A DNA stretch of 64,000 bases from the NCBI GenBank assembly GCA_023212645.1, contig JALBYC010000002.1:868001-932000 (forward strand). Reading direction: 5' to 3'. Below the pieces are notes generated by a model that had not been told where the DNA came from, did not search any database, and saw only the letters and a list, made by a program, of their open reading frames with translations. Position numbers and translations under genes: made by a program. This document shows, in pieces, positions 40,401 through 48,487 of the stretch. The DNA is from Farysia itapuensis. Its lineage: Eukaryota; Basidiomycota; Ustilaginomycetes; Ustilaginales; Ustilaginaceae. Each line of letters begins with the position of its first letter. Within the stretch, counting starts at the first letter, position 1.

Positions 40401-41046
40401 ACATGCAGCGTCGAATGCTGCAGCCAGCGTAGACCCGGATGACGAAGAAGAAGACGAAGCAGACGGCGACGGAGACACAGAGATCCGCACTGAAGCAGCT
40501 GAATCTACAGCTGATGTCCAACCAGAGCCGGAATTGGCTGTACGTCTTGCTCGGCCCACACGTCCGTCACCGGTTGCCGAGATGTTCTACGGCTACATGC
40601 TACTATTCTCCGGCGGTTTTCAATCATCTGCTGCGTTCTTCAGCAGAGCGTTTGCAATCCAGTCGACTGACGCTCTGCTCAGCCTGTGCGCGACAGTCAG
40701 TTTTCTTGGTCGCAGCACTAACCGTCAGACCGACAATCGGCATCACATGGTTCTACAAGCCATGACGCTCTTTCAGCAATACCGGAAGGCGCGAATGCTG
40801 GCCGAACCAGGTGTCAAGCACCACAACGCTGCTGAAATCGAGTACAACGCAGGCAGAGTCATGCATCATATCGGACTGGTGCACTTAGCTGTTCCGCACT
40901 ACCGCGCTGTGCTGGCAATGGACACTACCAACGACTACGAATGGGACATGAAGCGAGAAGCAGCCTGGAACCTCGCGCTCATCTATACCACTTCAGGGGC
41001 TATGCACCTAGCCAGCCGCTTGTATCAACAATACCTCACCATCTAG
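37417..41046 (+). CDS. TFC4: TFIIIC TPR subunit Tfc4 (GTF3C3)
   Basis: Subunit of RNA polymerase III factor TFIIIC that recruits TFIIIB. 1209 residues from the ATG at 37417. The N-terminal ~130 residues are acidic and disordered. From about residue 205 TPR repeats run in series (SEANLAFVEQRLYDAIPKLEE, MTAWRTLGLIYEELGEEEKS, RQAIYCFQQAIKIDKSDVDS), interrupted by inserts and resuming to the C-terminus (AEIEYNAGRVMHHIGLVHLA, EAAWNLALIYTTSGAMHLAS). An acidic insert lies near residues 1005-1040. Single exon. Its stop is 32 bases from the convergent unknown gene. Confidence 0.93.
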   Translation: MPAAAEASGSRPSRRRKAPASSLSQSYNWSQFSALDGDDEEQEFGALSAVDYTQDDDSDDMSQQDWDDQGESEDDHAPTSSRRRARSPHRDAKVTPRNGDSDESDIDAEIDPALFGGDQAQASGVPPDDREDVDEIEFEPESFNRLVTSLQDTSQQAGALRQTWDTSIEAENAEFESELRAAAGFKQRKRVRRSAREQSLSPEVRALLSEANLAFVEQRLYDAIPKLEEVIRIEPAVMTAWRTLGLIYEELGEEEKSIQCRVVGAHLQPGANDEWKRLAYRSIGKNLYRQAIYCFQQAIKIDKSDVDSIWDRALLLRDLQDYKSAINGMLDILKLQPFDPSVVREIVPMLVSIQDHARGIGILESWRLHCMQTFPNPFVDPGISGHTSAAVSRAAATSNTFSVSELVTLADLKLLAHEPHETVTLLRQTARWLDGRASETFWDAVADDREFDGDIDQQIRKERDNEGYGRQVETASPCTLDPEIRLRLGKARMMLGDFAEARHHFDVLTEGDPGDSPHIFAEVGDCYYEYKLWAEALDVLTDLASTSLETEDITLYAKLAACNHALGELEEAARLYEPVTEASPDNLEWQMGLAEVYEALGEKHKSLQVLRHVMKTLQVQPTTDSAELDGHADPVEDGHLSFFDEIGATANKEQRPSGKRARINYDRQHRLKLEQQREQETLLSWRRLELLDPHVFVPQFWRNDVQVSQAGEHASGGIYSCREDTAQRDLRYLQTTQWVEEAGGLIDAFRSNRRLHASKKRKATPSSVKTTRPSLAATIGDQLRGRAGGGGIGTQAKNLLHRLQDQLMEDDFDEISSVDGGASAIETQSSTKAEMLTKQLDMLNFRGLSIEQWIDLFAKYCFVLIKSDRRSHSVVNELMQSLHTSTVVWGRFDRMLVVQLSWLSCALYARDHETIFTCLRWLANEHQFHNFPLQLTASITNGLAFHSLSRFINNKDAKFYQRRMRYTEAVANGMQCTFSSRSRRWHVPTALLNAPHAASNAAASVDPDDEEEDEADGDGDTEIRTEAAESTADVQPEPELAVRLARPTRPSPVAEMFYGYMLLFSGGFQSSAAFFSRAFAIQSTDALLSLCATVSFLGRSTNRQTDNRHHMVLQAMTLFQQYRKARMLAEPGVKHHNAAEIEYNAGRVMHHIGLVHLAVPHYRAVLAMDTTNDYEWDMKREAAWNLALIYTTSGAMHLASRLYQQYLTI

Positions 41047-41078
41047 TGCATTGGCAAAATACTAGGAGACTTGATATG

Positions 41079-42413
41079 TTACGCTTTTGGCGATGACGGT
41101 TTGCGTAGCGACTTGTGCGTACGAAGTAGCAACTTTTGCGCCTGTTTCTCGGCGTTGGCCTTCTGGGCCAACACCTTTGAGTAGTTTGTCACTGAGCCAG
41201 ATGGCCTTTGCGTCGAGACATGAGAGCTGTCATCCATGGATGCGTCTGTCACTGCTACGTCTGCAGACATTGTGGTGTAATCTTGCTCAGACGCGTCAGA
41301 ATCAACATCGACGGAGGATGATGGAGCTGGGGACGCACTGGCGCGTTGAGCATCTTTGTGTCGCCAAAAGGTGGGAAGCGGGATAGCTGGCGCCGGTAAA
41401 CCGTGCTGCTTATAGGCGGATCGGGTGAGACTTTTGCGGAATGTAGTATCCTGCTCCGTAGGGGCAGTGACCGTGCGGTTTGCAACAGACAGCGACGTGT
41501 CGGCCATTGTCACACCTCCTGATGATGTGCTAACCTGCGCCAGCGGTAAGGCGAATGCGGTATCTGGTAGCAGAATGTTGCCATTACGGTCCCGGGTAGC
41601 TTGGAGAGCAAGGTTGACAATCCACTCTATGCTAGCTGGTGAAGCTGCTGTTCGTTCTGGAAACGTAGCGGGCAGAAGAGCAGCCAGACGTTTGGCTGCT
41701 CTGCTATGGCTGAAAGCGTCACGCGGGTGAATTCGAGCCGGCGTTCTCCGACTTCGGTACGACGTAGAACCGGACTGGTGCTGTGAAGGCGTGAGACCCT
41801 GACTGTATTTCGGCTTCAATTCGGGCAAAGAAGAAGGTGGTGATAGGTTTGAGGTTCCTGCCTGTGCGATGTTGTTGCTTCCTTCTGCTTGGCTTCCTTG
41901 CATATCTTGTTGAGGGGGTGTAAATGCCTGTGCCTCTTCTCGCATTCGTCGCGAGCTCGGGATCTTGAAGCGGAACAGAAGCTTTATGAGCCCGAGAAGC
42001 CTCTGCGTCTCCTTCATAGTCAGAGGTTCCGGTGGTCCCGAGCTACTGTTCGTCTCTGTTTGCTCCGCATCTGCTTCTGAGCGCTGCGCAAGAGGTTCTT
42101 CCTGCTCAGACTCGGACGACGATTCAGCAAGAATGTCCTCGTGTTCGCCCACGGCTTCGTCCTGCGAGATTGAATCCTGTTGATTCAATATCTTGGCGTC
42201 TATCGATCTTGCTTCGTCGTCATCGGAGGAGAAGCGACGTAACCTGCGACGTTTGTGCCAGTGTCCCGGTGGCCGAGGCCCAGCGGTGAATGCTTGCCAT
42301 GAGATATCAGCCGAAGCTGGGTCAACGTCTCGCGCCGAAGCCGATGGCACGGCACTTTGGCTCAACCTCCAGGACCATGCGTCGTCGCCTGCGGCTGGTG
42401 CAGGCAGAGTCAT
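41079..42413 (-). CDS. Hypothetical nuclear-type protein of 444 residues
   Basis: Not recognised. The ATG is at 42411-42413. A basic cluster KRRRLRRF at about residues 54-61 followed by an acidic Ser/Glu tract suggests a nuclear protein. A hydrophobic-amphipathic segment (ETQRLLGLIKLLFRFKIPSSRRMREEA, about 134-160) and a second island around HSRAAKRLAALLPATF and IEWIVNLALQATRDRNGNILLPD (about 235-290) look conserved. The rest is Ser/Thr/Pro-rich. The C-terminus is basic (LLLRTHKSLRKPSSPKA). Convergent with TFC4 and upstream of PSF3 on the same strand (147 bases from the PSF3 stop). Confidence 0.65.
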   Translation of the reverse strand: MTLPAPAAGDDAWSWRLSQSAVPSASARDVDPASADISWQAFTAGPRPPGHWHKRRRLRRFSSDDDEARSIDAKILNQQDSISQDEAVGEHEDILAESSSESEQEEPLAQRSEADAEQTETNSSSGPPEPLTMKETQRLLGLIKLLFRFKIPSSRRMREEAQAFTPPQQDMQGSQAEGSNNIAQAGTSNLSPPSSLPELKPKYSQGLTPSQHQSGSTSYRSRRTPARIHPRDAFSHSRAAKRLAALLPATFPERTAASPASIEWIVNLALQATRDRNGNILLPDTAFALPLAQVSTSSGGVTMADTSLSVANRTVTAPTEQDTTFRKSLTRSAYKQHGLPAPAIPLPTFWRHKDAQRASASPAPSSSVDVDSDASEQDYTTMSADVAVTDASMDDSSHVSTQRPSGSVTNYSKVLAQKANAEKQAQKLLLRTHKSLRKPSSPKA

Positions 42414-42560
42414 GTTGGAATTGGAGGAAACACACGTTGGCCCACGATTTCAGGGTCAAGTACAACTTCGGATCTCGGAAACGGAATTAAAGTGTTGGTT
42501 TGATGGACGGACGCGACAAGAACAACGCGTAAACCACAAAAGTAGTGCTAATTGCGAGTG

Positions 42561-43384
42561 CTAACGACTATGACCACCAAGGAAGTCTCTCATCATTCTC
42601 GTCCCTTCTTGACCGCTTCTCAATACTACAGTGAGAGTGACGTCAGTAGCTATAGTCATGAGAGACAATAAAGTAAGCAACTTACGAGCACGTTCCGTTT
42701 CGTCCATGCCTTGAATGAACTCTGCGATCTCGGCACTGAGTGTGTTGCCCGCACTCATGCCTAGCGCTGGCCCGTCCGAGACCATGGCGGCTATAGCCTG
42801 CGCTGTCGCAATCGTGCTTCCCGCTTCTGCTTCTTTATCAATTTGAGCATTTGAGCTGGCGGAAGCAAGATGCTGTGTCTGTTCAAAGATCTGTTCCAGT
42901 CGTCCGAGATATGCTTTCGAAAGCACTTGCATATCTGCATTGTCGTGCTCCGTCCTACGAGGTACGAGAGTCAGTACATGAGAGCGCGGAGTCCAAGTAT
43001 GAAGCCACCTACAATTGTGCAAGACGCATGCCCAGCGCGTACCAGTGCACGTTGAGACTGCGCAACTGTACCGATGCTGGGTTAGCGTCCAAAGCTGCTT
43101 TCACTCTAGCAGAGTATGCTTTTGGTTTAGATATTGATACGATAGCGCTGAGAAAGACAAGGAGTCAGTGAAAGATCCGACGAGCGATTCACATGGCGAC
43201 AGACCTACTTTAAGGCTAGCAATTCCGAGAGCCAAAATGGAAGTTCGAGACGGGACATGGCCTTGATATCCTTGTCGTCGGTGCTCTGCAGCTGACCCAT
43301 GTTGGGAACATCGTGGTTGAACTGACATGGCAGTCTTTGCGAATCCGCGACAAAGTCTTCGATACTCCAGTAGTTCTGATCCAT
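42561..43384 (-). CDS. PSF3: GINS complex subunit Psf3
   Basis: Component of the CMG replicative helicase with Cdc45 and MCM2-7. Four exons on the minus strand (43384-43209, 43147-43013, 42954-42686, 42625-42561), with introns of 61, 58 and 60 bases starting GTAGGT, GTAGGT and GTAAGT, give 214 residues. Exon 1 carries the family start MDQNYWSIEDFVADSQRLPC followed by FNHDVPNMG and DIKAMSRLELPFWLSELLA. Exon 2 has KAYSARVKAALDANPASVQLR and WYALGMRLAQL. Exon 3 has LSKAYLGRLEQIFEQTQHL and FIQGMDETER. The last exon ends in DFLGGHSR. Each splice restores the frame. With MCM6 it is the second CMG subunit in this window. Confidence 0.93.
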
Positions 43385-43477
43385 GGTGGTGGTATGCTTC
43401 CGTAGCGTCGCTTCTCCACCCCAGGATTTGCATTTTGAGAAAAAGGGTTCAAAGTGTTAGAGCGTTGGCATACAAGC

Positions 43478-43485
43478 TCACGTGA
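43478..43485. promoter_or_regulatory. TCACGTGA E-box upstream of PSF3
   Basis: Perfect palindrome 94 bases 5' of the PSF3 ATG, matching the sites near UBC7 and DAD4. Function inferred. Confidence 0.35.
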
Positions 43486-43645
43486 CCTTGTGTTTTCAGG
43501 AACACGAACCACGCCACCTTCACGAAAGCAAAAGCCGAACGCTAAGTTGGACAGCCAAGCTTTTCTGCCATGCGGCGACAGTGTGATTTCGACGAAACTG
43601 AGGTTCAGCGCAGACTCGGTATCGACCGATGACGGAACAATCTAG

Positions 43646-43651
43646 ACGCGT
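43646..43651. promoter_or_regulatory. MCB-like ACGCGT box upstream of PSF3
   Basis: ACGCGT lies 262 bases 5' of the PSF3 ATG. The other replication gene in the window, MCM6, also has one. Chance occurrence is possible for a 6-mer. Confidence 0.3.
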
Positions 43652-43877
43652 GTGACCAGACTGCCAGGTTTGAGCACTGTAGAAGGCGCGGGCGGAGTTT
43701 TGAAGAGGTTCGGTGCACGACAGAAAACAAAGGGTATACTCGGCGTCAGTGAAAGCCCGCCAAGGCTGCCAACAACACATGTGCCTGCCTCCTTTCACCA
43801 TCACCACCTCTCTCCTCCCTGCCCCAGACTCGTCGTGTCGTCCCCTTTCCCCCACCCACACTCTTTTTGATCTTCCC

Positions 43878-44930
43878 ATGACTCGTCTCACTCTTTTTTT
43901 TATCCTGGTGGTGTTGGCGGTAAGCAGCATCGTATCAGCAGCAACTTGCTCAGCTACTTCCAAGTGCCCCGCCAGTGCGCCCTGCTGCTCCGAATATGGG
44001 TACTGTGGAGCTGAAGCAGCCCATTGCCTGGGCGGCTGCGACCCGGTGGGATCGTTCTCCAAGACCTCGTGCAAGCCTATGCCAAAATGCAAAGCGATGA
44101 GTGTCGACTTTACCAACTCTGCTAAGCCGTACGTTTCCGCGGCCTCCTACAAGGGTGACCCCAACCAGGCGCCTTTCACACTCGATGAGGGTGTAGTCAC
44201 GCCCAGCAAGATTGGTCTCAAGATGCTGCTTACTAAAAAGGGCGATGCCGCCGATGGAACTAGATTGTCCACCACCCGCTACATGTACTACGGTACCGCA
44301 TCCGCCATCATGAAACACGGCAGCTGGGCTGGTGTCGTCAACACGTTCATTGGCATGTCGTCGACGAAGGACGAGATCGACTGGGAGTTCACCACTGCCA
44401 ACCTCAAGGATGTAGAGACCAACTACTACTGGTTTGGCCAGGCGGAAGGGTGGACACACGGCTTCGTCGTCCCCAACAAGACCCTCGACGCGCTTTCCAA
44501 CACCGCACCCAAACCGTTCAAGGTCTCCGACTGGCACACATACACCATTGACTGGAACGCAGATCGTCTCAAGTGGCTCGTTGACGGCACAGTTGTCCGA
44601 ACACTCGCGCGAAGCAAAACACTGAAGAAGAAAGACGGTCTCTACCACTACCCATCCTCCCCCATGCGTCTTCAGCTCTCCATCTGGGGCGGAGGCGATG
44701 GCTCATACGGCAACGGAACCGTCGAATGGACCGGCGGACTCATCGACTGGAGCCAAACCACAAATGGTGCATTTACAAACATGGTAAAGTCGTTCGAAGT
44801 CACTTGCAATGACCCCGCGGAAGTTCAGAACTCGAACCCAAATTACGCCTTCAGCAGCTCAAAGATCAACAAACTCAACGGTCAACCGGCTGTCGTCACC
44901 ACCAGCAAAACTTCCATCATGTCCTCTTAG
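43878..44930 (+). CDS. Secreted GH16 transglycosylase of Crh type with CBM18 chitin-binding domain
   Basis: Crh enzymes link chitin to beta-glucan in the fungal wall. 350 residues from the ATG at 43878. A signal peptide (about 1-21) is followed by a CBM18-like cysteine module (CSATSKCPASAPCCSEYGYC, then AEAAHCLGGC). The GH16 core has the active site DEIDWEF at 165-171, so E166 is the expected nucleophile and E170 the acid/base. Other typical parts are WHTYTIDWNADRLKWLVDGTVVRTL and PMRLQLSIWGGGDGSYGNGTVEWTGGLIDW. No C-terminal hydrophobic GPI tail is visible, so it looks soluble or wall-associated. Single exon; the stop is 55 bases from the convergent SEC10. Confidence 0.93.
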   Translation: MTRLTLFFILVVLAVSSIVSAATCSATSKCPASAPCCSEYGYCGAEAAHCLGGCDPVGSFSKTSCKPMPKCKAMSVDFTNSAKPYVSAASYKGDPNQAPFTLDEGVVTPSKIGLKMLLTKKGDAADGTRLSTTRYMYYGTASAIMKHGSWAGVVNTFIGMSSTKDEIDWEFTTANLKDVETNYYWFGQAEGWTHGFVVPNKTLDALSNTAPKPFKVSDWHTYTIDWNADRLKWLVDGTVVRTLARSKTLKKKDGLYHYPSSPMRLQLSIWGGGDGSYGNGTVEWTGGLIDWSQTTNGAFTNMVKSFEVTCNDPAEVQNSNPNYAFSSSKINKLNGQPAVVTTSKTSIMSS

Positions 44931-44985
44931 ACATTACTGCACAGTAGACGGTATTCACATCAGCACGCAATTGCAAGAACCACAT

Positions 44986-47900
44986 TCATTTCGGAGATGC
45001 AGTAAAAGTCTCGAGCTCCTTCAAAACGTTGGCAAGGCGTTGAGTCTTGAGAGACTCGACTGTGGACCCTGTTGCCGGGTTGGCCGAGCCTGAGGATGTG
45101 GCCGTGTCGCCGGAGGTAGGTGCGATGCTTCCTGTACTGCTTGATAGCGTACCGTTGATCAAAGCTGGCAGATGGCCAAACAAATCCTTTGGAGTTGACG
45201 CAGTACCGGCTGGGCTGTCACCTGCAACAGCATTTGGCGTTGAAGCGCCATCATCAATGTCCCTTACCTCGCGCGCATAGTCGGCGCGGCGAAAGAGGTA
45301 CGGTCTGAGCAACCGTTCTTCAATCCGGGCAAGATGGCCTTCACGCATGTATGACTTGAGCACCGACGCCTGTACAATGAAGAGATTGCCAAGTTGGCGT
45401 AACATCTCAAAACGATCCGACAAAGCAGGGATCCCGAATGTGCTGATCGCATCTTGATACAGCGCCAAATCTTTGGTGAGCATGAGACCTCCTGTTGCGC
45501 TGATAGTGTACTTGCGCAGATGTTCCAGCAATAGACCATGGAATGCGACACCAATCTCGGTAAGGAACGTCTCAGCGTTGTGCGACAGGTTGTTGGCGGT
45601 GGGTTTCCGTCTCGTAGCTACAGCGTCATCGTCTGCTTCGTCATCGTCATCATTTTCACTGTCCTCGGTCTGTGTCTTTTCGTTACCGGGTGTGCCCGGC
45701 AGATCGCCTCCCCTTGACCGACTGGCACTGTGACGGGCGCTGCTCGTTCCTAGAGTTCTTCGGCTACCACTCGAGACGGTCAGAGTTGTGCGAGCCAGCA
45801 GCTGCACTTTCTCCAATGCTTCACAACAGAGAACGCATGGCTCGGTGTTTTGTCGAGAGAATGCCATCTCGTCGTTCTTGGGGGTAAAGTCATTCCGTTT
45901 CTGCGTCAAGAGTCGGTTCGATAGATACGTCACGATGGTATCGGCCAGCTTTTGCATCAGCGTATCACACTTCCCTTCGACGCGTAGAAGCGAGTGGTTG
46001 TTGAAGATCATCATTTCGCGGCGAACGGTGACACTGCTGCTCGCCAGAGGAAGTAAAGCGGTGGACACATAATGCTGCCACAGCGCCACGCATAGCTCGA
46101 CAGATGCAACAATCGACATGGCTGCGGAGACATCCGGCAATGCTGCACCTCGAGCGTCCAAGGTGCCGACGTAAGCTATTGCAGAGTCCAAGGCGGTCTC
46201 AATGTAGGCCTTGATATAGGCTGACGCAAGTACGCGCAGCAACGCAAAAGTACTCTTTGCCACCTCGGGCGGCGAACTTAAGTCCACACATCGCCCTATC
46301 GCTTCCGCATGCCATTTGAGCATGGTTTCCGCGACGTCGAGTGACAAATCAGCATCTTTGTCTTCCAGTTCCTCGTCGAGTATCCCGCTATCTGCGAGAT
46401 GACTGCTTTCGCTGCTCGTCGTTTTGGTCATGGGTGCCGAAGAGACATTCGCTCCACGCACACGGTCAGCCAAGTTAGACAGCTTGAAGAAACCACCTTT
46501 CCCAGAAGCGTTGGAAGACGCAGCAGCGCCTCCGCTTGTCGCTGCTTGACTTGCAGGTGCTCCAGAAGTGTCTGAAGAGGATATCTGGTTACGCATTCGA
46601 TTGAAGATTGTAGTAGACGAAGCCTCCTTTTTCTTCGATCCGAGTGCAGAGTGGGCTTGCATGAATTTGCTGAGCAAGCCAGCATAAAGATCCGATAGAC
46701 TGCGCGACTCTCGCTCAAGATGTCGCATGCCTTCCATGTAAGGAACAAAAAGCTCTTCGACTGATTGATCGAGCATGGTAGCTAATGGGCTGACCGATGC
46801 TCCTGAGAGCTGACCCGCAGCTGCGACAGCATCGGTTGCCAAAAGCGTCATTGCACCGTGCTCAGATACGCTGTGAACTCCACCGGCCGGAGTAGTTGCA
46901 ACGATTCCGGCTCCGCGATAGTCATACTGTTTGAGATCGTTGACAAGGCTGAGCGCACTCGATCGGGCCATGTGCAGAGCACGTAGGTATGCAAGATGCG
47001 ACGCTATTGGTTGCGCAGAGGTGGAGGACTGAAGCTCAAGAGCGCCAGTTTTGGTGTCGATTCGCCCACCAGGTCCTACAAAGGCAGGTGCGGTAATCTG
47101 AGCAGCTTTGTCCATGACAACTTCGACAAATGCCTGCACTGATTGAGCAAATACCCGCTGCAGAAATGTCTGCATGACGACCAGAGGATTTGGAAATACG
47201 GCAGATATGATCTGCGCTTCAATTTCGACCGTTTGTCGAATTTCGGTGAAGAGTGCGCTTAGCGATGGCTCGGAGCGTGGCGGCGGCTTATCCGGGTCCG
47301 CCATGTGGACCCAGATCTCGCTGAGCTCGATACGATTCGCTTGTCCGACACGGTCCTTTGATATGAAGAAGTCATGCTGATTGACGTAGATTTGGACGCA
47401 GCTTGCACCGCCATTGAAGCCCTGAAGCACTTTGGCAATATGCGACATCATTTTGGGGTCAGATCTGCGATAGAATTTGTCAAACAGCTTGAGCATGTCG
47501 CGTTCAAAGCGCTCACAGTATCGATCAATGGCGTCGCGTGTTTGCTCGCTGCCCTTGACATCAACTTCTCGACTGATAGCTGCGAGACGTCTGGCAATGA
47601 CCGCAGTCTTCATCCGGCCTTCCCTGCCTCCTTCTTTTCGAAGCGTCTCCAGCTTAATTGTGTCGCCTCTGGCAAACATATAGTAGAACTCGATCAAGTC
47701 ATGAGCCTCACTCGCCCGATTGCGTTGCTTGTCGATTGTTTCGAGCTGTTCTCCAATTCGAATAGCAGTGCGTCCGACCTCGCTGATGCGGTCTTCCAGA
47801 TTCGTGAAGGAGTTTCCCACAGTCGCAAAGTTTTTGCTAAGCTCATCAAGCTTTTTGGTATAGGCAGACTCCGCGACCTGCACGGAGGACGATAGCTGCT

Positions 47901-48222
47901 GGGTCTGAGCATTGACTTGCGAGCGAATCTGGACGAGTTGGTCCAGTGCCGACTCAAACGTACGAATGAATGGCCGTGGGTTGAATGGAGCTTGATCTGC
48001 TTTAGACCGCTGCACGAGCTTGGATGTCAGCTGCGCGACAAAGTCGTTTGTCTGAAAGTCGTTCTGGAATGTTTCGAGCGTGCAAAGATCGCTGATCGTC
48101 GAGTCATGATACGGTCGAGCGCCGCCGGAGAGAGCGCGTGTGAGTGGAGGAGCAGTTGACGGTGATGCCATGGGAGGCCGAGCCCTTGCGGGACGCCCCT
48201 GCGGCGAGGTGTATGTTGACAT
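44986..48222 (-). CDS. SEC10: Exocyst complex subunit Sec10 (EXOC5)
   Basis: Part of the octameric exocyst that tethers secretory vesicles at growth sites. The first ATG at 48220-48222 gives 1078 residues. Recognised by the N-terminal coiled coil (CTLETFQNDFQTNDFVAQL, FNPRPFIRTFESALDQL, KNFATVGNSFTNLEDRISEVG and DLIEFYYMFARGD), followed by helical-bundle CATCHR repeats and the C-terminal block TKDLALYQDAISTFGIPAL then RFEMLRQLGNLFIVQ. Ser/Ala-rich inserts near residues 560-640 and 840-900 make it longer than yeast Sec10. Single exon. It is head to head with RIX1. Confidence 0.92.
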   Translation of the reverse strand: MSTYTSPQGRPARARPPMASPSTAPPLTRALSGGARPYHDSTISDLCTLETFQNDFQTNDFVAQLTSKLVQRSKADQAPFNPRPFIRTFESALDQLVQIRSQVNAQTQQLSSSVQVAESAYTKKLDELSKNFATVGNSFTNLEDRISEVGRTAIRIGEQLETIDKQRNRASEAHDLIEFYYMFARGDTIKLETLRKEGGREGRMKTAVIARRLAAISREVDVKGSEQTRDAIDRYCERFERDMLKLFDKFYRRSDPKMMSHIAKVLQGFNGGASCVQIYVNQHDFFISKDRVGQANRIELSEIWVHMADPDKPPPRSEPSLSALFTEIRQTVEIEAQIISAVFPNPLVVMQTFLQRVFAQSVQAFVEVVMDKAAQITAPAFVGPGGRIDTKTGALELQSSTSAQPIASHLAYLRALHMARSSALSLVNDLKQYDYRGAGIVATTPAGGVHSVSEHGAMTLLATDAVAAAGQLSGASVSPLATMLDQSVEELFVPYMEGMRHLERESRSLSDLYAGLLSKFMQAHSALGSKKKEASSTTIFNRMRNQISSSDTSGAPASQAATSGGAAASSNASGKGGFFKLSNLADRVRGANVSSAPMTKTTSSESSHLADSGILDEELEDKDADLSLDVAETMLKWHAEAIGRCVDLSSPPEVAKSTFALLRVLASAYIKAYIETALDSAIAYVGTLDARGAALPDVSAAMSIVASVELCVALWQHYVSTALLPLASSSVTVRREMMIFNNHSLLRVEGKCDTLMQKLADTIVTYLSNRLLTQKRNDFTPKNDEMAFSRQNTEPCVLCCEALEKVQLLARTTLTVSSGSRRTLGTSSARHSASRSRGGDLPGTPGNEKTQTEDSENDDDDEADDDAVATRRKPTANNLSHNAETFLTEIGVAFHGLLLEHLRKYTISATGGLMLTKDLALYQDAISTFGIPALSDRFEMLRQLGNLFIVQASVLKSYMREGHLARIEERLLRPYLFRRADYAREVRDIDDGASTPNAVAGDSPAGTASTPKDLFGHLPALINGTLSSSTGSIAPTSGDTATSSGSANPATGSTVESLKTQRLANVLKELETFTASPK

Positions 48223-48487
48223 TATACGTACTTCCTCCGTCACACCTGCTTTGTCATCCGCGTGAGTCTTGCTCGCATGGTATGCCTCCGAAGTGGACCA
48301 CAGAGAAGGACGAAGGTCGAGAATTGTGAGTGTGAGTAGCCGTGTTGGTCTGAACGGGGTGCAACCGCAACGTCACGCGTCATTTCGGCCGGAAGTATCA
48401 AGCAGACGGAACTCGGACATGACTTTTTACGCTTCTTCCAAAAATTTCAACGAACCCCCTTCCGTACTCCATACTCACTGCAGCAGC

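Larger units (their letters stand above)
43385..43877. other. Divergent promoter region PSF3 / GH16 gene (493 bp)
   Basis: No gene seen. TCACGTGA is at 43478-43485 (94 bases from the PSF3 ATG) and ACGCGT at 43646-43651. A pyrimidine- and CCA-rich leader precedes the GH16 start. Confidence 0.6.
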
